From assembly GCF_016864375.1 (NCBI RefSeq), contig NZ_CP069356.1:1323945-1387944 (forward strand): 64,000 bases of DNA, given 5' to 3'. How positions within the stretch are numbered: the first letter of the stretch is position 1; every line of letters begins with the position of its first letter. This document shows, one piece after another, positions 41,803 to 50,380 of this stretch. A program made the translations under genes and the position numbers. The DNA comes from Microvirga sp. VF16 (GTDB taxonomy: Bacteria; Pseudomonadota; Alphaproteobacteria; Rhizobiales; Beijerinckiaceae). The notes under the pieces are model-generated. The model did not search any database, had not been told where the DNA came from, and saw only the letters and a program-made list of their open reading frames with translations.

Positions 41803-42714
41803 TTAGCCGGGCTTTGGCAGTGCCAGCCCAACCTTTCGCGCCCGGTCGAGTTGCTTCTTCACGGAGGAGGCTGACCATGTGAGGCCGCCACGCGGAGTGA
41901 GCTCCCGCATGCGCTCCAGCTGTGCGCCGATATCCCGCAGCGAGAGACTTGGGTCGGTCATGGCGATGCCGGCAATCAGCGTCATGAGGCGATCCTTTGG
42001 GTTCTTGCGTGGGGCAGGGCGGAGGAGGGCAGGGTCCGCCATATGCTGCGAGACGAGCTTGCCGACAGCGCGGCGCAGCCGGGCCACAGTCCACGACTGC
42101 CCGCTGTCGGCAAGGACCCGAACGACATCGTCCCAAGGGTGCTGGGGGCGCATGCGCTGAACCGTCGGCATCCATTGGTCAGCACCGGTGATCAGCTCAT
42201 CGAGATAGACCTTCTCCCGGGCGAGAGCGATCTTTCGGATGGCCTCCGGCTGGCGTTCACGCATCCCCGGATTCCCGGGCTTCTTGCCTCGCGCCTTGGC
42301 AGCCTTGATGCCGGCCTTGGTGCGCTCCGAGATGAGGGAGCGCTCCAGCTGCGCGACCGCGCCAAGCACTTGCAGGGAGAACATGCCTTGCGGCGTCGAG
42401 GTGTCGATCGGATCCCGGATAGAGCGGAAATGAGCCTTCTTCGTCTCAAGGGCCTCGATCACCTCAAGAAGGTGGCCCACAGAGCGGGCTAAGCGGTCCA
42501 GACGTACAACGACCAGCACCTCTCCCGGCTTGATCTCGCGCATCAACCGTGCCAGCACTGGCCGCGCCCGGCTTGCCCCGGAGCCATGCTCCTGGTGGAT
42601 TTCAGCACAGCCCGCGGCACGCAACTCGTCGAGTTGGGCATCGTGCACCTGATCCTCGGTGGACACGCGGGCGTAGCCAATCAGGCGCTTCCTGGAAGGG
42701 GAGGGGGGTATCAT
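41803..42714 (-). CDS. Serine recombinase (resolvase/invertase family)
   Basis: 303 residues from ATG 42714. The catalytic N-terminal domain reads IGYARVSTEDQVHDAQLDEL, with the nucleophile Ser in ARVSTEDQ, then VLVVVRLDRLARSVGHLLEV IEAL and ISERTKAGIKAAKARGKKPG. The long C-terminal part (MPTVQRMRPQHPWDDVVRVL and the final STSVKKQLDRARKVG-like end) contains HTH-like segments. It probably resolves plasmid multimers near repABC. The ATG is followed upstream by an in-frame extension overlapping vapC, which is less likely. Confidence 0.9.
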   Translation of the reverse strand: MIPPSPSRKRLIGYARVSTEDQVHDAQLDELRAAGCAEIHQEHGSGASRARPVLARLMREIKPGEVLVVVRLDRLARSVGHLLEVIEALETKKAHFRSIRDPIDTSTPQGMFSLQVLGAVAQLERSLISERTKAGIKAAKARGKKPGNPGMRERQPEAIRKIALAREKVYLDELITGADQWMPTVQRMRPQHPWDDVVRVLADSGQSWTVARLRRAVGKLVSQHMADPALLRPAPRKNPKDRLMTLIAGIAMTDPSLSLRDIGAQLERMRELTPRGGLTWSASSVKKQLDRARKVGLALPKPG

Positions 42715-42724
42715 GCTGCGTTGG

Positions 42725-43093
42725 TCAGCTAAGCTCTGCAGAAAGCCCCAGTTGCGTAGCAGCCTGCCGCAACCGCCGATCCCGGGTCCACACCAGGGAC
42801 CCTGACGTGAGCCTCGCCGCGGCCAGAAGGTGCGCATCGACAAAGCCAATCCCACGTCCGTAGAGTTGCTCCCGCTCAATCAACATCATGACCTCATCAT
42901 CCCGGGCGACAATAGCCTGGGGCAGGTCTCTTAGGGACTCGAGCACAGCTCCGCGCTGGCGCAGGCTGCCCAGGGCAAGTTCACCCGTGACAAACGAATG
43001 CGCCAGTATACGCCCAGCCCCCAGGAGATCTGCCAACACAGCATCGCCACTCTTCAAGTGGTCGATCCACACCGAAGTATCGACAATGATCAC
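42725..43093 (-). CDS. vapC: VapC-like PIN-domain toxin
   Basis: 122 residues, PIN nuclease fold. Acidic residues D5 (VDTSVWIDHL), E38 (VTGELALGSL), D86 (GFVDAHLL) and D105 (WTRDRRL) are all present. VapC toxins cleave tRNA or rRNA when the antitoxin decays. The start overlaps the vapB stop by four bases (ATGA). Next to repABC it likely stabilises the plasmid. Confidence 0.92.
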   Translation of the reverse strand: MIIVDTSVWIDHLKSGDAVLADLLGAGRILAHSFVTGELALGSLRQRGAVLESLRDLPQAIVARDDEVMMLIEREQLYGRGIGFVDAHLLAAARLTSGSLVWTRDRRLRQAATQLGLSAELS

Positions 43094-43287
43094 TTGGGAT
43101 CCGCCTGCCGGCGCGGGATTGGCTTAAGATCAGGCTCAGTGCCGCCTAGGCGGGCGAGCCTTCGGGCACTCTCCCGCTCTATCAAAGCCTTCAATGCTTC
43201 GCGAACCAAGGCCGACTTCTCCTGCAGGCCCGTGAAGGCCTGCGCTTTGGCAACGAGTTCGTCGTCGATAGCGATGGTTGTTCTCAC
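43090..43287 (-). CDS. vapB: VapB-like antitoxin
   Basis: 65 residues from GTG 43287 with GGAG upstream. Ribbon-helix-helix type start: RTTIAIDDELVAKAQAFTGL, then KSALVREALKALIERESARR LARLGG; the tail would bind VapC. It also binds the operator of the pair. Annotated start in the open frame upstream (43338) is less typical. Confidence 0.88.
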   Translation of the reverse strand: MRTTIAIDDELVAKAQAFTGLQEKSALVREALKALIERESARRLARLGGTEPDLKPIPRRQADPK

Positions 43288-43795
43288 AGCACTGTCTCCA
43301 CTATAGGCATCAAAAATAACATCATGTGATGCCGACAACTATGCTGCTACACGGTTTGTTGCACCGCGACTAGGTTGCTGGGAATGAGATATACCCAGTC
43401 CCGTTGTATTAGCTTTTGAAATCAACCGTATGATAGGAATTTAAGCTGAAACAGGATCCTGACCTAGCCGTAATTGTACACTTTTGCTTATCGCTAGCAA
43501 CCGATCGTTTGAAGACGTCTTTCAAGTCATTGTGTTAACCAGCTCGAGAGGGCAGGGCTTTCCCGACGAATAGAAAAATGGCTTAAGAAACAATGGCTTC
43601 TATCCCCATTCCGTGCCTGTCTTTGCCGCGCTGAGGCTCCGAGAGGGTGCGCTGGCAGCAACGCTCTAACCCGCTGTGGATGCAGTTGGGCAGAATGATG
43701 AATTGTCTTACATCATGACGTAGCGAGTCCTTGCTTCGCTTCGCTCTGTCAATCTATACGGTCTAAGTGCAAGAACTTAGCTTAAGGGCGCAAGC
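43288..43795. other. Region upstream of the DUF1612 gene, with repeat arm B
   Basis: 508 bases without a supported gene. It contains the second arm of the 38-bp inverted repeat (43503-43540) and the promoters of vapBC and the DUF1612 gene. Confidence 0.55.
43503..43540 (-). repeat. 38-bp inverted repeat flanking the plasmid core, arm B
   Basis: Reverse strand reads GGTTAACACAATGACTTG...AAGACGTCTTCAAACGATC, 36 of 38 identical to 36400-36437. The arms point toward each other around repABC, resolvase and VapBC, 7.1 kb apart. Confidence 0.85.
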
Positions 43796-44950
43796 GTGGC
43801 TTTCGAGAACAGGGGAGGGTACTACGAGGAGCGCCTAATCCCCCGCTCTTACGATCTGCCGGAGCTGCCCTGGGCGGCCATCTCCGGACGGCTGGAGACA
43901 ATCACGATCAGCGTTCTCCGGTTTGATGCCCGGCTCGAGGCCTCGGGTCTGGACGCCGGTTGGCAGTCCCGCTGCGATATGACCGAAGCGGTCCGGGCGC
44001 TGATCCTCGACGGCCACTTGGTCGATGTCGGCGATCTGGTGCTGCACGATGCCGGCATGGACGTGCGTCATCCCACCCACGAACTCACCCGGGCGGCCGC
44101 CGCCTTGCGGACTCGGCGCACGGCCCTGGCCCGAAAAGCCCCTTGGCCGCTGTCGATCGATGGGCTGGCCGCCCTGCGCGGCATCGGCCCGGTCAAAGCC
44201 GACGCGGCACGGTTGCGCACGAAAGCGAGGCCTGACCCGGACGACGACGCGGCCTACCCGCCCTATGCGAACGATGCCGATCCATGGGCCGCGCACTTGG
44301 CCGAAATCGATGCCCTGCTCGATCGCACTGACAAGGTGTTGGCCGGCGAGACCCCGCTGCCGAAGAGCCGCTCGCATCTGGTCTACGATCCGGATCAGGA
44401 CGAGGCGGAGGCCGAGGATCTGTGGCTCGATGTGGTCAAGCGCACCAGCCACTGGCCGGCAGTCGCGGCGGCGGCCGTGGCGTGGAATGCGTGGCTCGAT
44501 CTCAACCTCTACACCCGCCTGCCGTGGCTTGGTCTGATCATGGCAGCATCCATCCTTCGGGCCCGAGGCCTGACGAGCCATCTGCTGCCGCTCGCGGCCG
44601 GGTTCAAGCAGTCGAAGTTCCGGCCCCAGGGCCGGGAAGGGGCCAAAGAGAAGCTGGAGGGCTTCTGCCAAGTGCTCGAGGAGGCGCTGGTCATCGCCAC
44701 CAAAGATCTTGACCGGCTGATCCTTGCTCGCGAACTGATGGCCCGGGTCACAGCGAAGACCCGCTCCAACTCCAAACTGCCGCAGCTAGTCGAGCTGTTC
44801 CTGTCGCGGCCGCTGGTGACGGTGCCGCTCGGAGCCAAGTTGCTCAACGTAACCCCCAAGGCCATTGACTTGATGCTGGCGCAGCTCGGCGGGGCGCTGC
44901 CGCGCGAGCTCACCGGTCGCACCCGCTACCGCGCCTGGGGCATCGTGTAG
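43796..44950 (+). CDS. RHE_PE00001-like protein (DUF1612, HTH domain)
   Basis: 384 residues from GTG 43796. Recognisable features are LPWAAISGRLETITISVLRF DARLEASGL, CDMTEAVRALILDGHLVDVG DLVLHDAGMDVRHP, the central LYTRLPWLGLIMAASILRAR and the C-terminal HTH region LLNVTPKAIDLMLAQLGGAL PRELTGRTRYRAWGIV. This family is found on rhizobial repABC plasmids, often beside the replication region. Likely a DNA-binding protein; target unknown. It follows the inverted-repeat arm at 43503. Confidence 0.88.
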   Translation: MAFENRGGYYEERLIPRSYDLPELPWAAISGRLETITISVLRFDARLEASGLDAGWQSRCDMTEAVRALILDGHLVDVGDLVLHDAGMDVRHPTHELTRAAAALRTRRTALARKAPWPLSIDGLAALRGIGPVKADAARLRTKARPDPDDDAAYPPYANDADPWAAHLAEIDALLDRTDKVLAGETPLPKSRSHLVYDPDQDEAEAEDLWLDVVKRTSHWPAVAAAAVAWNAWLDLNLYTRLPWLGLIMAASILRARGLTSHLLPLAAGFKQSKFRPQGREGAKEKLEGFCQVLEEALVIATKDLDRLILARELMARVTAKTRSNSKLPQLVELFLSRPLVTVPLGAKLLNVTPKAIDLMLAQLGGALPRELTGRTRYRAWGIV

Positions 44951-45097
44951 GGCAGAGAGCCTCCCTGCCTCCTCGGCCTGTGAGAGACACTCCATCCGAG
45001 TGAAATCTCACCCCATCTGCATCAGCAGCTCGCAGGAGATAGGGGGAGTTCCAGGATCATTCCTTGAGGTCCGGCCCCATCATCGCCATATCGGGAG

Positions 45098-46027
45098 GTG
45101 ATGAACGACATTGCGGTCGCGCCCGAAGCGCTCAGCTCTCCTCTGATTGCGGCAGACGGCTCGTTGCGATGCGTCGGGGTCGAGATCGAATTCCTGGGCC
45201 CGAGCGCTCAGGTTGCGGCTGAGGCCCTTGCACATGATCTGGATGGGGTCTGTGAGAGGGTCGATCCGCATGCCTTCAAGGTCACTGGCACCCATCTTGG
45301 CGATCTGTTGATCGAAACCGACTTGCGGCACGTTCATCCCGACCGGCACCCCGAGCTCGGTCTGAGGCTGGATCGCCGGGTGGCCGCATGGCTCGGCACG
45401 GTGGCCTCGCCCTTCGTCCCGCGCGAGCTCATCACCGCACCGATCCCCATCGCCCGGCTGCCGGAGATGGATACAATCGTCCAAAGCTTGCGGGCTGCGG
45501 GGGCCTACGGCCGTGGGGCCGTGCTCTGGGACGCGCTGGGGCTCCACTTCAACGTCGACCCGCCGAGCCTTGATGCGGCCACAGTGACAGCCTTTCTCAA
45601 AGCCTTTCTCCTCGTGAACGACAGACTCCGGCAGGAGATTGCACGTGGGAGCGCTCGCTGTGCGCTTGTTCTTCCGCCGGATTACCCGCTAGCCTACAAG
45701 CGGCGGGTGCTTGATCCAGGCTACTGGCCTGACCTGACGGAACTGACCGAGGATTATCTGGCCGCGAACCCGACCCGGAGGCGGGCGCTCGATCTGCTGC
45801 CGCTGCTGGCCCACTTCGATGAGGAGCGGGTGCGCTCGGTTCTGCCGCATGAGAAGATCGGACCCCGGCCGGTGTTTCATTACCGGCTGCCGCAGGCCTA
45901 TCTGAGCGATCCTGCCTGGAGCGTCATGCCGGACTGGGAGCGCTGGCTGAGCGTGGAGCGTCTGGCCATGAACCCAACCCAACTTGCCGAGAAGGGACAG
46001 GCACTCCTGGACCGCTGGGCCGCGTGA
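45098..46027 (+). CDS. Amidoligase family protein
   Basis: 309 residues. CVGVEIEFLGPSAQVAAEAL and the HLGDLLIETDLRHVHPD segment, then ITAPIPIARLPEMDTIVQSL RAAGAYG and LGLHFNVDPPSLDAATVTAF LKAFLLVNDRL are features of the COOH-NH2 ligase (amidoligase) family with a gamma-glutamylcysteine-synthetase-like fold. It probably forms an amide bond using ATP. In other genomes a class I glutamine amidotransferase gene follows; here it does not. Confidence 0.8.
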   Translation: MMNDIAVAPEALSSPLIAADGSLRCVGVEIEFLGPSAQVAAEALAHDLDGVCERVDPHAFKVTGTHLGDLLIETDLRHVHPDRHPELGLRLDRRVAAWLGTVASPFVPRELITAPIPIARLPEMDTIVQSLRAAGAYGRGAVLWDALGLHFNVDPPSLDAATVTAFLKAFLLVNDRLRQEIARGSARCALVLPPDYPLAYKRRVLDPGYWPDLTELTEDYLAANPTRRRALDLLPLLAHFDEERVRSVLPHEKIGPRPVFHYRLPQAYLSDPAWSVMPDWERWLSVERLAMNPTQLAEKGQALLDRWAA

Positions 46028-46174
46028 AAGGATGATCGAATTTGCGGACGGCTCATGCGAGCAAGCGCGACCCAGTCAGCCGTTCGCGCTCAGCGTCAAT
46101 CAGGATGTGGAGGGCGTCTCCTGGACGGTGAGTCCTGGCAATCGCCGGGTGCAGCCCGCTTTGCCCGTTGTCGA

Positions 46175-46705
46175 TCACCGACGGGCCAGGATGATCTCGG
46201 AGGTCTGCTGAACAGGACCGCCGGGGGTGAGGTTATCGGCAACCGTGATGCGGAGGCTGCCTTGGCCATCATTTCGGATCGCCATGGCGGCCTGGGTGTC
46301 GCCGTTGACCGGGCGCGGCCACTCAATCCGGAGGTTCACAGTATCGCCGCTGCGCGTGCCGGTCAGCCGGGCCGGGCCGATCCGGGAGCCTGTATAGGTG
46401 CCGCGATAGGCGCCAGACCGGGGATCGTAGGCGAGATCGACCCCGATCTGTCGGCTGAAGATGAGGGCAGCGCGGCAAGTACCCTGTGCGCTGATGCGGT
46501 TCTCCGCAGGGCTCCCCCTCACGGAGCAGGTCACCTGCCGTGGCTGAGAGCTGCCTTCGCGTTGAACTTTGCCGGAGCCGGACCAGGTGCCGCGGAAGCG
46601 CTCGAGAAAGTCAGCCTCGGCAGCTTGGCCGGAACTGCAGGTCAGGGTGATGATGGCACAGGACAGGAGCGCGGTGGATCTCAGACAGGATGCGGCTCTG
46701 GTCAT
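46175..46705 (-). CDS. Secreted conserved hypothetical protein
   Basis: 176 residues. Signal peptide STALLSCAIITLTCSSGQAA at about 9-28, then FLERFRGTWSGSGKVQREGS, CSVRGSPAENRISAQGTCRA, a beta-rich middle (AYDPRSGAYRGTYTGSRIGP ARLTG) and a final GGPVQQTSEIILARR. A small periplasmic beta-barrel-like protein of a family seen in Rhizobiales, from memory. Function unknown. Confidence 0.75.
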   Translation of the reverse strand: MTRAASCLRSTALLSCAIITLTCSSGQAAEADFLERFRGTWSGSGKVQREGSSQPRQVTCSVRGSPAENRISAQGTCRAALIFSRQIGVDLAYDPRSGAYRGTYTGSRIGPARLTGTRSGDTVNLRIEWPRPVNGDTQAAMAIRNDGQGSLRITVADNLTPGGPVQQTSEIILARR

Positions 46706-46837
46706 AGAAGGATTCCCCGTGATGCGGCATCAACGTAAGCTTCCTGTGGGCGTTCCAGGACCTCGTGCAGCAGGGGAGGCCGATGGAGCCGCAGAACCTG
46801 CCGGTGGATGCCATAACGGGTCTGGATCAGAGCGACG

Positions 46838-47943
46838 GGACGTTGGTGCGTAATTCGGCCTGAGGTGTCGCGCGAAGATCGGGGTGAGGTATAGAGGCGG
46901 TCGTCGGAATCCGAGAGCTGCATGCCTTACAAGGTCAATCAAGAGCGCCGCCACAGAATCCCGAAGGCCCGCTGCCGGGTGAAGAATTGGCATGACTACG
47001 ATGCCGCCCTGCGTCGGCGCGGCGACCTGACGGTGTGGGTGACGGCTGAGGCGCTTGAGGCATGGACGCCGGCAAACACGGGCCGGCGTGGTCGACCACA
47101 GCGATACTCCGAGATGGTCGTCGAAACGGGTCTGATGCTGCGGCTGGCTTTTGGACGGCCCTGGCGCCAGACCGAAGGCATGCTGGCCTCGATCCTGCGT
47201 CTGCTCGGCTTGGCCCTCCCGGTTCCGGATCACACCACCTTCTCGCGTCGCAGCGTCGACCTGACCGTCGCCAAGGCGGTGAGAACAGCAACCACTCCAG
47301 TGAATGTGGTGATCGACTCCACCGGCCTGAAGGTGTTCGGGGCCGGCGAATGGCAGCGCGACAAGCATGGCGGCAAGGGGCGCCGAACCTGGCGCAAGTT
47401 GCACCTTGCTGTTGATCCCGAATCCGGCGAGATCCTTGCTTCAGAGCTGACCACCACGGAAGACGGCGATGCCTCACAGATCGGACCGCTGCTTGATCAG
47501 ATCTCAGGCCCGATCGCTTCGGTCACAGCCGATGGTGCGTACGATGGCGATTCCGTTTACCGCATCATCGCTCAGCGGGACCCTGCCGCCGCTGTGATCA
47601 TCCCACCGCGATCAACGGCAGTGCCGAGCGGCACCGCCGAGACGACGCCTACGCCGCGGGATCGGCACCTCCGGATGATCGAAGAGCGTGGTCGGCTCGG
47701 CTGGCAAAAGGCGATTAACTACGGCCGTCGGTCATTGGGCGAGGTGGCGATGATGCGCTACAAGACCGTGATCGGGCGGCGCCTCCACGCCCGGACGCTG
47801 CCGACGCAAAAGGCTGAAGCCGCGGCCGGCTGCAAGGCCCTAAACGTCATGACCCGCCTTGGCATGCCGGTGTCCCAGCGCATCACCTGAGCCCCGATGT
47901 CAGGGCATCAACGCGACCCACATCTGAATTACGCACCAAAGCC
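46838..47943 (+). mobile_element. IS5-family insertion sequence, copy 1
   Basis: 1106 bp. Left end begins GGACGTTGGTGCGTAATTCG; right end, on the reverse strand, begins GGCTTTGGTGCGTAATTCAG. The TTGGTGCGTAATTC block is an exact inverted repeat. The second copy at 62895-64000 has the same length, so the ends are well fixed. No target duplication was seen. It has cut into a phaC-type gene on its right. Confidence 0.92.
46922..47890 (+). CDS. IS5-family transposase, copy 1
   Basis: 322 residues. DDE core: PVNVVIDSTGLKVFGAGEWQ (first Asp), SVTADGAYDGDSVYRIIAQR (second Asp), and the C-terminal YGRRSLGEVAMMRYKTVIGR with the Glu. An N-terminal HTH region with ANTGRRGRPQRYSEMVVETG precedes it. Intact. 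Differs from copy 2 by only a few residues (PESGE versus PDTGE, QIG versus QVG). Confidence 0.93.
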   Translation: MPYKVNQERRHRIPKARCRVKNWHDYDAALRRRGDLTVWVTAEALEAWTPANTGRRGRPQRYSEMVVETGLMLRLAFGRPWRQTEGMLASILRLLGLALPVPDHTTFSRRSVDLTVAKAVRTATTPVNVVIDSTGLKVFGAGEWQRDKHGGKGRRTWRKLHLAVDPESGEILASELTTTEDGDASQIGPLLDQISGPIASVTADGAYDGDSVYRIIAQRDPAAAVIIPPRSTAVPSGTAETTPTPRDRHLRMIEERGRLGWQKAINYGRRSLGEVAMMRYKTVIGRRLHARTLPTQKAEAAAGCKALNVMTRLGMPVSQRIT

Positions 47944-48291
47944 CCATCTGGCGGCCCAGGAGGACCATATTGCACCGGCGCGGTCGGTGTTCTCAGGGGC
48001 CCAGTTCCATGGGGGCTCCATCCGGTTTGTCGTGGCCGGTTCGGGTCATATCGCCGGAGTTGTGAACCCGCCGGCACGGAACCGAGACCAGTACTGGACT
48101 GACGGGCCGCCTGTGGGGGAACTCGAGACCTGGCTCGAAGCCGCGCAGGAGCACCCGGGCTCCTGGTGGCCGGACTGCAGGACTGGAGCGAGGCACAGGA
48201 CGGGAGACACGTTCCGGCCCGGGAGATCGGCGGGGGTAGGCTCACCCCCATTGAGGATGCGCCGGGCAGCTATGTCCGGGTGAAAAGCTGA
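47944..48291 (+). pseudogene. phaC: 3' fragment of a PHA synthase (phaC) gene
   Basis: After the IS5 right end the frame reads EDHIAPARSVFSGAQFHGGS, IRFVVAGSGHIAGVVNPPAR and ELETWLEAAQEHPGSWWPD, the C-terminal region of class I PHA synthases with the catalytic His in GHIAG. The 5' part, including the Cys and Asp, is missing at the IS. The natural end (QDWSEAQDG...IEDAPGSYVRVKS) continues in a different frame after one lost base near 48176. Truncated and frameshifted, so non-functional. Confidence 0.85.
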
Positions 48292-48344
48292 GCACAGGAC
48301 CGCTGCCGTCGGTGTTTCGGTTGCCATGATCTTCCTTCAAGTGC

Positions 48345-49202
48345 TCAACTCGCATGCCCCCAGGCGCTGTCCAAGAGCCGCAAGTGTGCGATGCCATAGG
48401 GCTGAACGCCCGTGAACAAGCGAACCCAGGGCCAGAGCAGATCGTAGGGCCAGCCCAGCCGCTCCATCACCGGGTAGGTGCCAATTACATGCCAGCGCGG
48501 TTCGCCAAGCGAAAGCTCCTCCGGGCACGCCAGACCCCATCTGAACTCAGCCCCGAGCCGGCGCAGCGACAGATTCAGCCATGCCTGGCCGACCATGTGG
48601 GAACAGTAGTAGTCGTAGGCGAACTCGGCCGGGCCACCCCCTTGTACCTCTGCCAGGTCTCGCGCCAGCTGAAAAACCTGCGCGCGCTCGAGATACATCA
48701 AGAGACCTTCGGCGACCACGAAGGTCGGGCCACGCAGATCGCCAAGGCTGGAGGTCCAACCGGCCTCGGTAACTGAGGCGCTCACCAGGCACCTGCGCGG
48801 GTGGGGCGGGAACAGGGTGCGTCGCAACTCCACAACCTCGGGGAGATCGACATCCACCCAGCGGAGCCGACCGTTATCAAGCCGCTCAAACTGGGTCGAC
48901 AGGCCAGACCCCAGGCTGAGCACCTGAGCGTCGGGGTGAGGGTTGAGGAAGTCACGCAAGAGCCGATCCAAGACCAGACTGCGCTCGACCAAGCCCCGCA
49001 GCATCTCCCGGTCAGCTTCGAATGGGGTGAGGTCGTAAGCAAGGCGCACGACGATCGCTTCGGCCGTTGGATCAGCAAAGCCCCGGTGAGGGAGAAGACG
49101 GCGGGCGAGCGCGCGTGCGGCCAGGGGGATGAGCAAGGTCTGCTCGACGCAGCCCAGACCCGCAATCGAGCGTCCGGTGTTCGGTTGGACAGTCAATCCC
49201 AC
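48345..49202 (-). CDS. SAM-dependent methyltransferase, leucine carboxyl methyltransferase (PPM1) family
   Basis: 285 residues. Motif I variant QVLSLGSGLSTQFERL (about 93-108), then WVDVDLPEVVELRRTLFPP and the FVVAEGLLMYL motif (about 160-170), which are marks of the PPM1/Tcmp-like O-methyltransferases. It would methylate a carboxyl or hydroxyl group of a small molecule. Substrate unknown. Stands alone after the phaC fragment, facing it. Confidence 0.85.
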   Translation of the reverse strand: MGLTVQPNTGRSIAGLGCVEQTLLIPLAARALARRLLPHRGFADPTAEAIVVRLAYDLTPFEADREMLRGLVERSLVLDRLLRDFLNPHPDAQVLSLGSGLSTQFERLDNGRLRWVDVDLPEVVELRRTLFPPHPRRCLVSASVTEAGWTSSLGDLRGPTFVVAEGLLMYLERAQVFQLARDLAEVQGGGPAEFAYDYYCSHMVGQAWLNLSLRRLGAEFRWGLACPEELSLGEPRWHVIGTYPVMERLGWPYDLLWPWVRLFTGVQPYGIAHLRLLDSAWGHAS

Positions 49203-49328
49203 GCTCGCTCTCTTCGTGGAGGTGAGGCATCGTCAACTTAACGGGTTTCGCCTGCGTTTTGTGAATTTTTCGCCCAGAGTGGATAATGGACGTCCAATGG
49301 CTTCGGCCTGAGCGTGATGACTGCAGAC

Positions 49329-50145
49329 GGCATCATCACATTAACGGACGTTCGACAGAATTCGGGCTGAGAACGGTTGGTTTCAGGCGGCGAGCGCCAC
49401 CGAGGTGACGCCCACCCATGTCTCGGAGGCTGCGCTGCGGGCCTGACGATAGGCGGTGGCAGTCAAGCGATGGCGCCTCAGGTGAAACAGGTTGCTGATC
49501 GGATCATGGATCGAGAGAAAGCGCTGCGCCTGTCGTGCCGACTTGAAGCGCTTCATCTGTCGTTCGCGTCGGCGGGTGGGTTGGTGTGAATTTTCGGCCC
49601 GGTTGTTCAATCCTCTATGCTGCCGATGTTCGATGCCCAGGCCCATGTCTCTACGGGCTGCGCCGTAGGATCCAAGTTTGTCCGTGATCATGACCCGCAG
49701 AGCCATGGCACTCTTCTTCAAGAGCTTGCGCAACAGGCGCTTGGTGGCCTTGCGATTCCGGCGGCTCTGGCCAGGATATCCAGCGTGAAGCCATCCTGGT
49801 CGACAGCCCGCCACAGCCAATGCCTCTGCCCGGCGATGGTGATCGCCACCTCGTCGAGATGCCATCGGCCGCCCGGTCGCAGCGTACGTCGGCGGATGCG
49901 GTTGGCGAACTCCAGGCCGAACTTTTCGGCCCAGCGACGAATGGTTTCATGGCTGACCTCGATCCCTCTGACCGACAGCATCTCCTCGACCATCCGTAAG
50001 CTCAGGGGAAAGCGGAAGTAGAGCCAGACCGCGAGGCTGATCACCTCGGCCGGAAAACGGTGGCGGGCATAGAGCGAGTGACAGGGCTTCTTCATACCCT
50101 CTCGTACGGCGGCTTCTGATTGCGGTTCGTTAATGTGACGATGCC
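49329..50145 (-). mobile_element. IS6-family insertion sequence (inactive)
   Basis: 817 bp, the usual IS6 size. Inverted repeats: GGCATCATCACATTAACGGA (from 49329) and, on the reverse strand from 50145, GGCATCGTCACATTAACGAA, two mismatches in 20. No matching 8-base duplication flanks it (CTGCAGAC left, CATTGATC right). Its transposase is frameshifted. Confidence 0.88.
49383..50095 (-). pseudogene. IS6-family transposase with frameshift
   Basis: From ATG 50095 the frame reads RFPAEVISLAVWLYFRFPLS, then HETIRRWAEKFGLEFANRIR, WHLDEVAITIAGQRHWLWRA VDQDGFTLDILA, where the first catalytic Asp (WHLDE) is visible. It then shifts frame near 49765; the second frame continues SRRNRKATKRLLRKLL, MITDKLGSYGAARRDMGLGI EHRQH, LNNRAENSHQPTRRRERQMK RFKS with the rest of the DDE motif. 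One indel separates the halves, so no full protein is made. Confidence 0.88.
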
Positions 50146-50182
50146 CATTGATCAGGCCCCGGCCCAGGTCCGAAGCTCCGTC

Positions 50183-50380
50183 TCAGGTTGGTCGCACCTC
50201 TGCCACTTTGATGTCCGTCTCGGCAACCACGCAGGCGATCCCGCTTTTCACTTCCTGGATGCGGTATTGCGGCTCGTAAGAAGTCTCAGGGATCAACTGA
50301 ATGATGTAGTACACATGATGACGATCCTTGCGGGGGTTCGCCGGCACGACGGCTTGACCCACCTCGAACTTGTGGCGCAT
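50183..50380 (-). CDS. Small conserved hypothetical protein
   Basis: 65 residues from ATG 50380 with GAGAGG 7 bases upstream: MRHKFEVGQAVVPANPRKDR, then YYIIQLIPETSYEPQYRIQE. Probable paralog of the 69-residue protein at 24434 (same MxHKxxVxQxV start, central YxI..L.P strand, YRI block and acidic end). Function unknown. Confidence 0.7.
   Translation of the reverse strand: MRHKFEVGQAVVPANPRKDRHHVYYIIQLIPETSYEPQYRIQEVKSGIACVVAETDIKVAEVRPT

Noticed and set aside
46730..47404. Reverse ORFs in IS5 copies 1 and 2 (identical start MQLAPGSAPLAAMLVALPFA)
   Set aside because: They are antisense to the transposase and repeated only because the IS is repeated.
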